Shown here: in pieces, positions 43,414 through 51,503 of the stretch | Layout of the letters: each line of letters starts with the position of its first letter | Numbering within the stretch: the first letter of the stretch is position 1 | NCBI RefSeq assembly: GCF_013141695.1 | Contig: NZ_WHNY01000005.1 | Coordinates: forward strand, 186,001 to 250,000 | Length of the DNA stretch: 64,000 nt | Source of the DNA: Paenibacillus plantarum | GTDB taxonomy: Bacteria; Bacillota; Bacilli; Paenibacillales; NBRC-103111 | Direction of reading: 5' to 3' | Position numbers and translations under genes: made by a program | Notes under the pieces: model-generated | The model's input: only the letters and a program-made list of their open reading frames with translations | Databases searched by the model: none | What the model was told of the DNA's origin: nothing

Positions 43414-44961
43414 ATGGAAAAAAATAATAAATACGATATTGTTCCTCTTAATCTAAAGTCACCACCAGCCTCTCAAACAGATACAAGTATAGCGCTTATT
43501 TGGGATAAACCATCAGATTCATTGGAAATCGTTTGTTATCATGTATTTGTCAATGGGACTATTCATGGGATCTCAACAAGTACGGATTATACGATTTCAA
43601 GTTTAGAATCCTCGAAGGAATATGAAGCTTATGTATGTTCTGTCAGCATGAACGGCATTGTATCTCCGTCAAGTCTTACGATAAAGATTTCAACCAAACC
43701 AAAAGCAGAGATTTTTGATATTACTGCATTTGGGGCAGTAGCTGACAACTTAACAATAAATACAAAAGCAATTCAGGCTGCTATTGACGCATGTGCACCT
43801 GGTGGCAAAGTGTATGTTCCTAAGGGGACATTTGTTACAGGGGCAATTTTTTTGAAGAGTAATATGACCCTTTATGTAGAGAAAGAAGGTGTATTACTTG
43901 GAAGTGATAATCCCTCCGATTATCCGGTTATGACATATAGATGGGAAGGCAGAGAGCAATTATGTTACGCTAGTTTAGTAAATACAAAAGATTGTCAGGA
44001 AAGCCGACTAGAAAATATTACGATTGATGGCGAAGGAAAGATCGATGCGAACGGCTCTGCACTGTTTATAAACGAGATGAGAGAAATGAAGGGTTACCGT
44101 GGGAGAGCAGTTTGTCTTAGAAATGTCGATCATGTATACATGAAGGATATTACTGTTAGGCAATCTCCCGCGTGGTGTGTACATTTAATTTACTGTAATC
44201 ATATCAGTGTCAACAATATTGAAATACACACCAAAAATGATGAGTATGGAAAGAGATATGAACACATTTTTAATGGAGATGGCTTGAATCCAGATTCATC
44301 AAGTGACGTTTATATTTTCAATTCTATGATTGCCAGTCAGGATGATTGTATAGCTATCAAATCAGGCCGTGATGAAGAGGGGAGAAGAGTCGGCATCCCA
44401 TCTGAAAATATAAGGATTACGAACTGTTCGTTTAAATGTGGCTTCGGAATTGCAATGGGAAGTGAAATGGCGGGCGGCGTAAGAAATGTTCTTATTAAGG
44501 ACTGTACCTTTGAAAATTCATTCAGTATTGCTACTGTAAAGGCACCAAGGGGAAGAGGTGCTAGAATCGATAATATCCGTTATGAGGATTGTAAGCTAAT
44601 AAATTATGATCTTGATCATGAGGACTGCAAATGGTTCAGAGGTGCAATTAATATTGATCAATTTTACAGTCATGACGAATATGACCCTGACTTGAAAGAA
44701 GAGGTCAATGAAGGTACACCTGTTATTCAAAATATATTTTTTAAAAACATAGTTTTGGATACTTATGGAGGGAATGCAATTTTTCTAGCAGGTTTGCCAG
44801 AAAGTCCTTTGCAGAATATTTATTTGGAAAATGTAACCGCCATTGGTAAGTACGGGCTTAAAGCATATAATGTACAAGGTTTTGTTATGAAAAATGTGTT
44901 AGTCAATTCACGTAATGATGAAGCTTACATGTTCCATTCTGCAGAACTGACGAAGGAATAG
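43414..44961 (+). CDS. GH28-family pectin hydrolase, intracellular, with N-terminal fibronectin III domain
   Basis: 515 residues, no signal peptide; AAAGG lies upstream. A fibronectin III domain covers about residues 10-95. The right-handed beta-helix of GH28 begins FDITAFGAVADNLTINTKAI. Catalytic-region motifs are GDGLNPDSS (Asp294) and SQDDCIAIKSG (Asp310, Asp311). Two usual active-site positions differ. The Gly-His-Gly block reads CGFGIAMGSE, with Phe344 for His. The Arg-x-Lys block reads TVKAPRGRG, with Thr374 for Arg. The rest of the exo-type signature (GSEMAGGVRNV, RGRG) is kept. It probably trims imported galacturonides, or has shifted to a rhamnogalacturonan-type substrate. Confidence 0.85.
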   Translation: MEKNNKYDIVPLNLKSPPASQTDTSIALIWDKPSDSLEIVCYHVFVNGTIHGISTSTDYTISSLESSKEYEAYVCSVSMNGIVSPSSLTIKISTKPKAEIFDITAFGAVADNLTINTKAIQAAIDACAPGGKVYVPKGTFVTGAIFLKSNMTLYVEKEGVLLGSDNPSDYPVMTYRWEGREQLCYASLVNTKDCQESRLENITIDGEGKIDANGSALFINEMREMKGYRGRAVCLRNVDHVYMKDITVRQSPAWCVHLIYCNHISVNNIEIHTKNDEYGKRYEHIFNGDGLNPDSSSDVYIFNSMIASQDDCIAIKSGRDEEGRRVGIPSENIRITNCSFKCGFGIAMGSEMAGGVRNVLIKDCTFENSFSIATVKAPRGRGARIDNIRYEDCKLINYDLDHEDCKWFRGAINIDQFYSHDEYDPDLKEEVNEGTPVIQNIFFKNIVLDTYGGNAIFLAGLPESPLQNIYLENVTAIGKYGLKAYNVQGFVMKNVLVNSRNDEAYMFHSAELTKE

Positions 44962-44997
44962 CAATTATGCGAAAGCGCAGGTAAGAAATCAAAGTGT

Positions 44998-45026
44998 GAG
45001 GTGCAGGTGATGCATCTCTTTTTTTA
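44998..45026 (+). terminator. Rho-independent terminator after GH28
   Basis: GAGGTGCA (44998-45005) pairs with TGCATCTC (45011-45018) with one wobble, followed by TTTTTTT. Confidence 0.82.
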
Positions 45027-45055
45027 TACCTCAGAAATCGAACGATTAAATGTCT

Positions 45056-45216
45056 TCAATGTTTGATAAATTGTTTAGGTGTGTCGCCATAGGTGCGTTT
45101 AAAAATTCGAATAAAATAACGGTCTCCATACCTAATTGATGTGCCACTTGTTCAACAGTGATACCTGGATTCTCTTGAAAAAGCTGAAGTGAATTTGCTA
45201 ATTGGCTGTCCGTACT
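45056..45216 (-). pseudogene. Relic of an AraC-family HTH domain, frameshifted
   Basis: The minus strand encodes QLFQENPGITVEQVAHQ, then after a one-base shift YGDRYFIRIFKRTYGDTPKQ, ending at the TGA at 45056-45058. This is the second HTH of an AraC protein. The rest of the gene is missing and the upstream sequence changes abruptly at about 45217. Confidence 0.7.
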
Positions 45217-45223
45217 GAAAAAT

Positions 45224-45328
45224 GATAAGCGCTTGATTGTAGCAGCCGTAGGAGCCGCGCAAAAAGTAGCTGATTACATACAAGGCAAAGCTGTGGAGAA
45301 GACGGAAGAACAGACCATCGCCAGCTAA
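45224..45328 (+). pseudogene. C-terminal relic of an unidentified protein, possibly an oxidoreductase
   Basis: A 34-codon stretch (DKRLIVAAVGAAQKVADYIQ, then GKAVEKTEEQ) ends in a stop at 45326-45328. It has no start and abuts the AraC relic on the other strand. The wording resembles the end of pyridine-nucleotide-disulfide oxidoreductases, but the match is only by memory. Confidence 0.4.
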
Positions 45329-45370
45329 TGACTACGTTCACATTCATGGTTATTACTACAGTATCAAACT

Positions 45371-45406
45371 TTGAATTGCCGCCCCTGGAGTAGGGGGGCA
45401 ATTCAA
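45371..45406. terminator. GC-rich hairpin, probable terminator relic
   Basis: TTGAATTGCCGCCCCT (45371-45386) pairs with AGGGGGGCAATTCAA (45392-45406) with one offset base. There is no T run after it on the plus strand. It probably belonged to the gene whose tail lies at 45224-45328. Confidence 0.55.
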
Positions 45407-45543
45407 TTACCATGGATGTTGTTTATCGATTAGAACTTGAAACGAACTCATTATTTAGTCAGTTTACCTAGTACTTCACTTTGTAGCGAAATTATAGACT
45501 GGTTTTTATCATCAGGTTTAACAATCTTAATGTTGTTAATTAA

Positions 45544-46284
45544 TCAATACTTTCCATCTGCCAACTTTTCTACCTCTTCAAAAATATACGAGTCTTTATA
45601 TGTATTTATAAGAACCATCTTCTTAGAATCAATAGTCGAAGTTAGATAGACAGATTCCTGAAATGCGTTTAAATGCCCAAAATAGCTAAATAAAAAGCAT
45701 AAATAAGTAATTAGGATACTTAGAATTGCTAAAAAAATTGCAAAAAATGATGTGCTGCTATTTCTAGCATGCTCAGTAGCAATATCAATGCCATGATTAA
45801 TTTTTAGAAATATCCATCTTCCCAAATAAGATAAGATTGTAAGAACAACTGCTACAAAAAAATAAATCCCATATGTTCCCCAGGTGATATCTCCATCTCT
45901 TAAGAAAAAGGCAGTTAACAATATAATAAATAGAAATACAATGAATAAAATGAATTTAAATTTATCTAACAATATAATGGCGCTGCGGATAATAACTCCA
46001 CTTCTTATTGATATAAAGAAGAAAGTTGATAATGTAATTATTGTTGAGATTATTCCGACATAAAAAACGTTCTCCAGTATGCTAGTCATATTAATCTCAA
46101 TAAACATATTAGGTATTGAGTAATAAGAGTAGAATCCTTCCTGATACTTGTAAGTGAATAAATAAGACAGGAAAGTAAACACAGGTACAAAGATTACTGT
46201 TATCTCACCAAGTATTCTTCCTATATGTTTCGAGTTATTTCTTTGATCTTCACTATTATTTGATTGTGTATTTTCGCTATCCAT
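45544..46284 (-). CDS. Hypothetical multi-pass membrane protein
   Basis: 246 residues with GGAGGGG ideally placed before the ATG at 46284. A charged, Asn-rich N-terminus (about 1-25) is followed by about five membrane segments (for example ITVIFVPVFTFLSYLFTYKY, FILFIVFLFIILLTAFF, FFAIFLAILSILITYLCFLF). A C-terminal soluble tail of about 45 residues comes last. I do not recognise a named family. The AT-rich composition matches the accessory island and not the sugar genes. It is divergent from the TniB-like gene with 178 bp between. It could be a membrane effector or sensor of a defence or mobile-element cargo system; that is a guess from location. Confidence 0.7.
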   Translation of the reverse strand: MDSENTQSNNSEDQRNNSKHIGRILGEITVIFVPVFTFLSYLFTYKYQEGFYSYYSIPNMFIEINMTSILENVFYVGIISTIITLSTFFFISIRSGVIIRSAIILLDKFKFILFIVFLFIILLTAFFLRDGDITWGTYGIYFFVAVVLTILSYLGRWIFLKINHGIDIATEHARNSSTSFFAIFLAILSILITYLCFLFSYFGHLNAFQESVYLTSTIDSKKMVLINTYKDSYIFEEVEKLADGKY

Positions 46285-46462
46285 TAAGTCCCCTCCGTAT
46301 AATTGTATACGCGAAGTATTATCTTTTGTTTCAATAAAAATCTTAAAGACATCTTGATTATATTTGTAAGCAATGAATCTAACAAACTATTAAAAAAGAA
46401 TATTTTACTTATTTTTGGGCATAGTAGTAATGCAATAATAATTGAAAGGAGAGAGATTGCTA

Positions 46463-46960
46463 ATGATTAGCTCAGGGAATTATACTGAATTTTCTAGAAA
46501 AGTAGAGTTATTTAGAAGTTCAGATCAGGATATTCTTTATGTAATTGGTGATTCTGGAGCTGGTAAGACAAGTGCTGCGTTAGAATACATTAAAGAAAAT
46601 GGAAACAATCATGGGGTATTATATTCAGTGTTACCTCTTACTCCGACTCTTAAAACCTTTGGAACTGAACTATTATCAAGATTTGATATCCCTTCTCAGA
46701 AACATATTAATACTAATCAAATTATTGAGAGAGTCGTCATGGGTTTTAAAACAAAAGGGACAAAATTATTGATTATAGATGACTTCCAAAGAGTGCTAGT
46801 AGATCATAAGGTATATTCAGAGGAATTTATTAGCTTTATTAATATTTTGAGTGGAATTTCAGAGGTTAAGATAGTTTTACTAGGTCTTCCTGAGATTCGT
46901 AGGTTTAGTGGACGAAGAGAAGTTTTTGAACTGAATCAAATGATAATTGCAAGCAGTTAA
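46463..46960 (+). CDS. TniB/TnsC-like AAA ATPase, C-terminally truncated
   Basis: 165 residues from the ATG at 46463; GAAAGGAGAGAG lies upstream, and the TTG at 46442 would overlap it. Walker A is IGDSGAGKTS (Lys35). Walker B is KLLIIDDFQRVL (Asp106, Asp107). EFSRKVELFRSSDQDILYVI and the later IVLLGLPEIRRF fit the AAA ATPases that direct target choice in Tn5053/Tn7-like transposons. Full-length proteins are near 250-350 residues; here the sensor and lid region after RRFSGRREVFELNQ is missing. No TniA/TnsB transposase or TniQ is present. It may be a remnant of the element that delivered this island, or an ATPase reused for another job. A related ATPase from a phage-type system is also possible. 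Confidence 0.6.
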   Translation: MISSGNYTEFSRKVELFRSSDQDILYVIGDSGAGKTSAALEYIKENGNNHGVLYSVLPLTPTLKTFGTELLSRFDIPSQKHINTNQIIERVVMGFKTKGTKLLIIDDFQRVLVDHKVYSEEFISFINILSGISEVKIVLLGLPEIRRFSGRREVFELNQMIIASS

Positions 46961-47033
46961 TCATTAAGTTGTTATTTCTCGTCAGTCCTGTAAAGTTAAA
47001 ATAGGGATGGGCGAATGTTTGTTGTTTATATTT

Positions 47034-47069
47034 AAAAAAGTCAGTATGCCGCGGCATACTGACTTTTTT
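47034..47069. terminator. Perfect palindromic two-way terminator
   Basis: An 18-bp perfect arm, AAAAAAGTCAGTATGCCG, is followed without a loop gap by its complement, ending in TTTTTT. It serves both the ATPase gene and the convergent nuclease gene. Confidence 0.92.
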
Positions 47070-47121
47070 ACAAAGAGTCGCTCAAGAATGAGAGTACCTT
47101 TATATTGGAGTTAAGGAGGTG

Positions 47122-48717
47122 CTAAGTAGCTGTACTTAACATTTTCTTCAAAGATAGAACAGGGCCTTCACAAATTAATTTCATCCTACCTTGTTCTAAT
47201 GAATGAACACCGGAGAGTACACCTTGGCATAAATCATGTAAAAACACAGAATCTATAGCTGTAATATAATTATCAGCTAATCGATCATGAATATCTGAGC
47301 CCTTATAAAAATCGTGACGATACTGAGGATCTAGTTTAATTGAGTGATTCACGATTAGAAGTGCTGGAACATCAGTTGTTTTGAATTCACGCATATATCG
47401 ATTAATATGTGTTTGAAGGTCTTGAATCATTTTTTCATTTGCACCTCTTTCAGTTGACTTAACTTCAACTAGTGCAAAGTATTGGTCATAATGGATACGG
47501 AAATCCTCACGTTTACGTTCTCCATCAGGAATTGTCTTATCCATATCAATTACATCAAAACCTAAAAATTTAAGAGCAGCAGAGACTGAAGCGGCAAATT
47601 CCTCGTCTTTACCAGTTAAAAGTATATCCATCCAAAAAAAATGTTCGTGTTGATTCTTAGACTCTTCTTCAAACATCTGAACTTTCTTTATAGCTTCTTC
47701 AAGATATTCTTCTCTATGTTGATTAGTTATTTTTACTGGATATGGTAAGTATTTTTCTAACCAATCATGATTAGGTTTTGAAAATAGATATGGTTCATTT
47801 TTCTTGATATCCTCATTTAATAGATCAATTATAAATTCTATCGTCTTATCATTAAAATGAGGGACTAATAATATCCTACCTTTTGTAGATTTCCCATTGA
47901 AATTTTCTATTTCTAAACAGAGACAACCGCGATCCGTACTTCTATCATCAGTTACAACCCAGTTTTGACACGATTGTATGATTTCTGCTCCGTTAATCTT
48001 AATATCTTTTCGCACACTAAATACTCGCTGGTCAGCTTTTGTAGCATAACGATTGTAGATAGATGATATAGAATTTCTTTCGTCCAACAATATTTGATTG
48101 CCTTTATATTCTGGGAAAGTTGGCAAAGGTGCTTTTTCTTTGCCTATTTCATCGATTGCAACTTTTAAGAAACTAGATGGAATATATCGCCTATTAATAT
48201 TTAATACACCTGTATTATTTATCCCTAAGTATTCCATATCGGATGGATCTACATCTCCATCAACGATCAACACAACTACACCTCCCTTATTCCACACCTC
48301 CATTGTCAGGGCATTGAAGCAAGGAGACTCTTCTATTGATTCTTTAGATTTCTTTCTAAGTTCTAACCCATGGAATGTTTCCGGTCTAAGATGAATTAAT
48401 AATATATCGACATCATTAATTGAACAAGGAATAGAAAAGAACCCCTTTTGACTTTCAAGGGAACCTGTCTGTGCATCCTTAACTGAATAACCAGCGATCC
48501 TTAATTTATCTATGCTTTTTAGTGAAAAGTCCACTGTTAGAATACGTGGCATTTCGAATTCAACCAAAGCTACAGGCTTTATCATTTGTTTATAAACGTT
48601 CCTTTCTTGAACAAGCTTTAGAATTAACATTACAGTATTTATTTGAATAAAAAAAGAAAGAAAATTCTCCATTATTCTTAATATGAAGTTTAGCCATTTC
48701 TTCACCCATACTTTCAA
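47122..48717 (-). CDS. Protein with C-terminal PD-(D/E)XK nuclease domain, putative defence nuclease
   Basis: Up to 531 residues. The first 45 (rich in aromatic residues) may not be translated, since no good ribosome site precedes the ATG at 48717 and internal Met codons exist. Residues about 55-180 resemble a response/sensor fold (ILTVDFSLKSIDKLRIAGY, DVDILLIHLRP, KGGVVVLIVDGDVDPSD). The C-terminal 170 residues hold a PD-(D/E)XK core: LKFLGFDVID, Asp405 in REDFRI, and Glu418-x-Lys420 in ALVEVKST. A helix with MIQDLQTHINRYMREF follows. This kind of core is usual in restriction and defence nucleases. No methyltransferase is nearby. The surroundings favour a mobile-element or phage-defence role, not proven. 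Confidence 0.65.
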   Translation of the reverse strand: MKVWVKKWLNFILRIMENFLSFFIQINTVMLILKLVQERNVYKQMIKPVALVEFEMPRILTVDFSLKSIDKLRIAGYSVKDAQTGSLESQKGFFSIPCSINDVDILLIHLRPETFHGLELRKKSKESIEESPCFNALTMEVWNKGGVVVLIVDGDVDPSDMEYLGINNTGVLNINRRYIPSSFLKVAIDEIGKEKAPLPTFPEYKGNQILLDERNSISSIYNRYATKADQRVFSVRKDIKINGAEIIQSCQNWVVTDDRSTDRGCLCLEIENFNGKSTKGRILLVPHFNDKTIEFIIDLLNEDIKKNEPYLFSKPNHDWLEKYLPYPVKITNQHREEYLEEAIKKVQMFEEESKNQHEHFFWMDILLTGKDEEFAASVSAALKFLGFDVIDMDKTIPDGERKREDFRIHYDQYFALVEVKSTERGANEKMIQDLQTHINRYMREFKTTDVPALLIVNHSIKLDPQYRHDFYKGSDIHDRLADNYITAIDSVFLHDLCQGVLSGVHSLEQGRMKLICEGPVLSLKKMLSTAT

Positions 48718-49211
48718 TTGCGTACAGTTTCTTATGTCTAAGTTTTCATGTACCGTTTTATAGCTGGCTGATCTCTTCAGATATTCCTGAACAGCAGTTA
48801 ACTTAAATGCCTATGTGTACTGATTAAATATTTGCCCTTTTATCCATAGAAAAATCCCCTCCAAGTTGCACTCACCTCCTTATGGTACCATAAGGTTTTT
48901 TTAGAATGTCTACTTAAAGGGGATATTATTTTATGACATCAAGTTCTTCAAGAGCCAATGAAAAGAATCTTGATGTTAGTTCCTACGGAACAGCTCTCAG
49001 CAAACTATCTTAATCTAATGACATCGAAAAATTACAATTCATGGTAAAATAATTGAGAAGATGAGTGCTAAACCAAGCTTAACTGAGAGTTAAATGCATT
49101 TGAATTTATCGATGACTGAACAAAAAGAAGCGAAACCAAACACATTTTGCTGAGAATTTATTTAAATATTAATATTTGAAGAAAGTATCTTCGTAATGGG
49201 GAGTTGAAGAA
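48718..49211. other. Intergenic stretch with terminator-like palindrome and a 26-codon frame
   Basis: CCTTATGG/CCATAAGG at 48878-48895 is a palindrome followed by seven T (48896-48902), a terminator on the plus strand. It would face a short minus-strand frame starting at a GTG in GAGTGCAACTTGG. On the plus strand AAAGGGGAT precedes an ATG at 48932 that opens a 26-codon frame ending at 49012. It is too short to judge. Confidence 0.45.
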
Positions 49212-50246
49212 ATGAGCGTGTTTTCATCAGCATGGGTTGATGGGAAAATAAGTAATATTGATAAGCTATTATCCGAAAATAGTGATAGAAAATTTATGTT
49301 TATCCTAGATACTAATTTTGCAATAATGTCTAGGTACTATATTACGGAAAGAGAACAATTTAACAAGTACTATGCAAATCAAATAAATGATTTTTTAAAT
49401 GTAATAAACGTAATTAAAAATAAAGCCTCAAGAATTGTTTATACCTTGGCTTGTGAAGAGGCATCGAGATCAAAATTGACTGGAAATATTGACGTAGAAA
49501 AGTATAAGTTGATGGTAGAATGTGTAGGAAAAGTATTTGATATAGATTTTAGGAGTGACCTTATATCAAAAAACGAGTTAATTGAAGAGGATGTTAGCAT
49601 TAGTAAAACACCCATTTTACTAAGAAACGGACTGTTTAAAGAACATACTGTGATAACATATACTACTTTGTTAAAGGCATTTTTATTCAAACAATTTGAT
49701 AGTAGGGCAAGTAAAATAAAAATCAAAGAAATGTTTCATTATTTGGCTGATGAAATAAATGTATTTTCTCCGACAAGCATGTCATTTGTCATTCATTATT
49801 TAGGGAATGAACCTTCAATTTTGAAAGGGGTTAAACCCAATTTAGGCATTAAAGAGATTTTAAATAAATTATATGCGGCTTCAATAGATATGATTATGCC
49901 TACCCAAGCATCTCAACTTGCAGAACTAACTGATTATCAAGAAGTTCCTTTGTTTATTACTTTCGATAAAGGAATCAAGTTATTATTCGATTCATTGCTG
50001 ATCATAGATGAACATTATCTAGGAGAGGGAACAAAGGTGCCAAAATACTCAACCATGATTTTTTACAGTTCAGGTTGGAAAGATAAAGATATTCATGAAC
50101 TATATGGCTATGCCGAACAAGTACAAAAAGCCAATCGGAAAAAAGTAATTGATAAAGATTTTGAGTTGCGTAGACTTAATAAATTAGCAGGAAGATTAGA
50201 GCAAGAGTTATTACTTAAGATAGAAACACTTAATGAAAAAGAGTAA
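49212..50246 (+). CDS. PIN-domain-like putative nuclease
   Basis: 344 residues with GGGGAG upstream. Acidic residues in PIN-like positions are Asp33 in FMFILDTNFAIM, Glu82/Glu83 in TLACEEASRSK and Asp252 in LFITFDKGIKLL. Strand-helix order around them fits a PIN/FEN-like metal-dependent RNA or DNA nuclease. The middle is helical and not recognised. A lysine-rich helical tail (KLAGRLEQELLLKIE) ends the protein. It stands alone as a single gene; its low GC matches the island. It has no antitoxin neighbour of typical size, so a simple VapC-type toxin is unlikely, and it is much longer than one. A defence or RNA-decay role is a guess. Confidence 0.6.
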   Translation: MSVFSSAWVDGKISNIDKLLSENSDRKFMFILDTNFAIMSRYYITEREQFNKYYANQINDFLNVINVIKNKASRIVYTLACEEASRSKLTGNIDVEKYKLMVECVGKVFDIDFRSDLISKNELIEEDVSISKTPILLRNGLFKEHTVITYTTLLKAFLFKQFDSRASKIKIKEMFHYLADEINVFSPTSMSFVIHYLGNEPSILKGVKPNLGIKEILNKLYAASIDMIMPTQASQLAELTDYQEVPLFITFDKGIKLLFDSLLIIDEHYLGEGTKVPKYSTMIFYSSGWKDKDIHELYGYAEQVQKANRKKVIDKDFELRRLNKLAGRLEQELLLKIETLNEKE

Positions 50247-50330
50247 TTAGTATATATCCTTTATCCATTAACACCTTTTTGCCGCATTGACTGTACAATC
50301 TTAACATAACATTCGTAACATGCTTGTGTG

Positions 50331-51149
50331 TTACATCGACAAACTGTCCTCATCTTTGAAAAACTGACTAATCCATTCTCTGTCTTCCTCGTTATGTTCA
50401 AACTTATACTCATTATCACTGATTTTAGTCCAATATTTATGTGTATCAAAGTAATCATAAAAAGCAAGTTCGCTTGTTACAAACAAACACCATATACAAA
50501 TTTTTATCATGTTTAGATTTATTGTTAGTGGTGGTGTGATTTCTGTATGCTTTGTAATCCCATTTAGATCTGAATGCAATGAGCTAATATGTACAAAATG
50601 ATTACTTAATAATCCCTGCAATTGCCCTAAATTAGGTATTAATTGCTTACCGTATTTAATAGTTTTGTTTACATCAAGTTTTCCATCTAGGTAAACCTGA
50701 TAACCGTTCGATTCCATCATGAAATAAGCTATTGTACTTATGGTTTCAATGGCCGATCTAAGCAGCATACATGGTTGCAATGTGTACCCAATACGTAATA
50801 ATTCGACTGATGCCTGAATTGTACTTATGGCATTCATTAATAATTTACTGCATGTTTCTTTCACTCTGTCTTCATCGTGGCTTGCTCTAAAAAAGCCGTT
50901 ACTTATTAGATATGTAGTCTTGCTAAACAATTCCCCCATCTGTACCAATTCATCACCGCATAGTTTATCGAATGATTTTCCAATTACAAAAGAATCTCTT
51001 TGTATTCTCTTTTGGAGCATGTCATTTGAATATACACGAATTTGATTGTTTATATTGTCAACCACAGCTCCTAGAAAATTGCCTTTATGAATTCGTCCAT
51101 CCAAAAACTTTTTTTGTTTAGCTTTTCTATTCTTCTTCATTCTTGTCAT
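50331..51149 (-). CDS. Hypothetical protein resembling DUF5677 (HEPN-like)
   Basis: 272 residues from the ATG at 51149, with AAGGAG 6 bases upstream on the minus strand; a TTG at 51164 would overlap that site. The N-terminus is very basic (TRMKKNRKAKQKKFLDG). The helical centre includes TIQASVELLRIGYTLQPC and MLLRSAIETISTIAYFM. The Arg-x3-Glu pattern and surrounding hydrophobic helices are like DUF5677 and other HEPN-related proteins. It is convergent with the PIN-like gene, 84 bp away. HEPN-type proteins are often RNases in defence or toxin systems, but I cannot identify a catalytic R-x4-6-H motif with certainty. Confidence 0.5.
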   Translation of the reverse strand: MTRMKKNRKAKQKKFLDGRIHKGNFLGAVVDNINNQIRVYSNDMLQKRIQRDSFVIGKSFDKLCGDELVQMGELFSKTTYLISNGFFRASHDEDRVKETCSKLLMNAISTIQASVELLRIGYTLQPCMLLRSAIETISTIAYFMMESNGYQVYLDGKLDVNKTIKYGKQLIPNLGQLQGLLSNHFVHISSLHSDLNGITKHTEITPPLTINLNMIKICIWCLFVTSELAFYDYFDTHKYWTKISDNEYKFEHNEEDREWISQFFKDEDSLSM

Positions 51150-51503
51150 ATTAATCTCCTTCAAAAATGATTTAAAGTGATTGTTCGGATTGAAAATTGT
51201 ACAAGGCTGCTTCTTGGAAATTCGCTATTTAAATTATTTATCCTTTAATAATACGCACCATATAGTTTGTATTGATATGAAAACAGGTAACCTAAAAAAT
51301 ACATTTTATTCTGTTTTGGAGAATTGAGGATAGCTGCACTACTGAGAAAAAGTACAGGAATTTATAATCTTGTGCTTTTAATTTCGACAAAAACCACCTG
51401 TAATCAACACGTGGATGGTATAATTATGCTATAAATCCAAAATGGGTAAATTGATATTGTTTTATTCATCCCATACAAATAGATAAGGGGATTGGGTGAT
51501 CTT
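51150..51503. other. Intergenic stretch with a candidate promoter for the DUF6119 gene
   Basis: TATAAT at 51419-51424 is a good -10. The -35 position (51396-51401, ACCTGT) is poor. AAGGGG at 51485-51490 is a ribosome site. I see nothing else in this AT-rich stretch. Confidence 0.4.
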
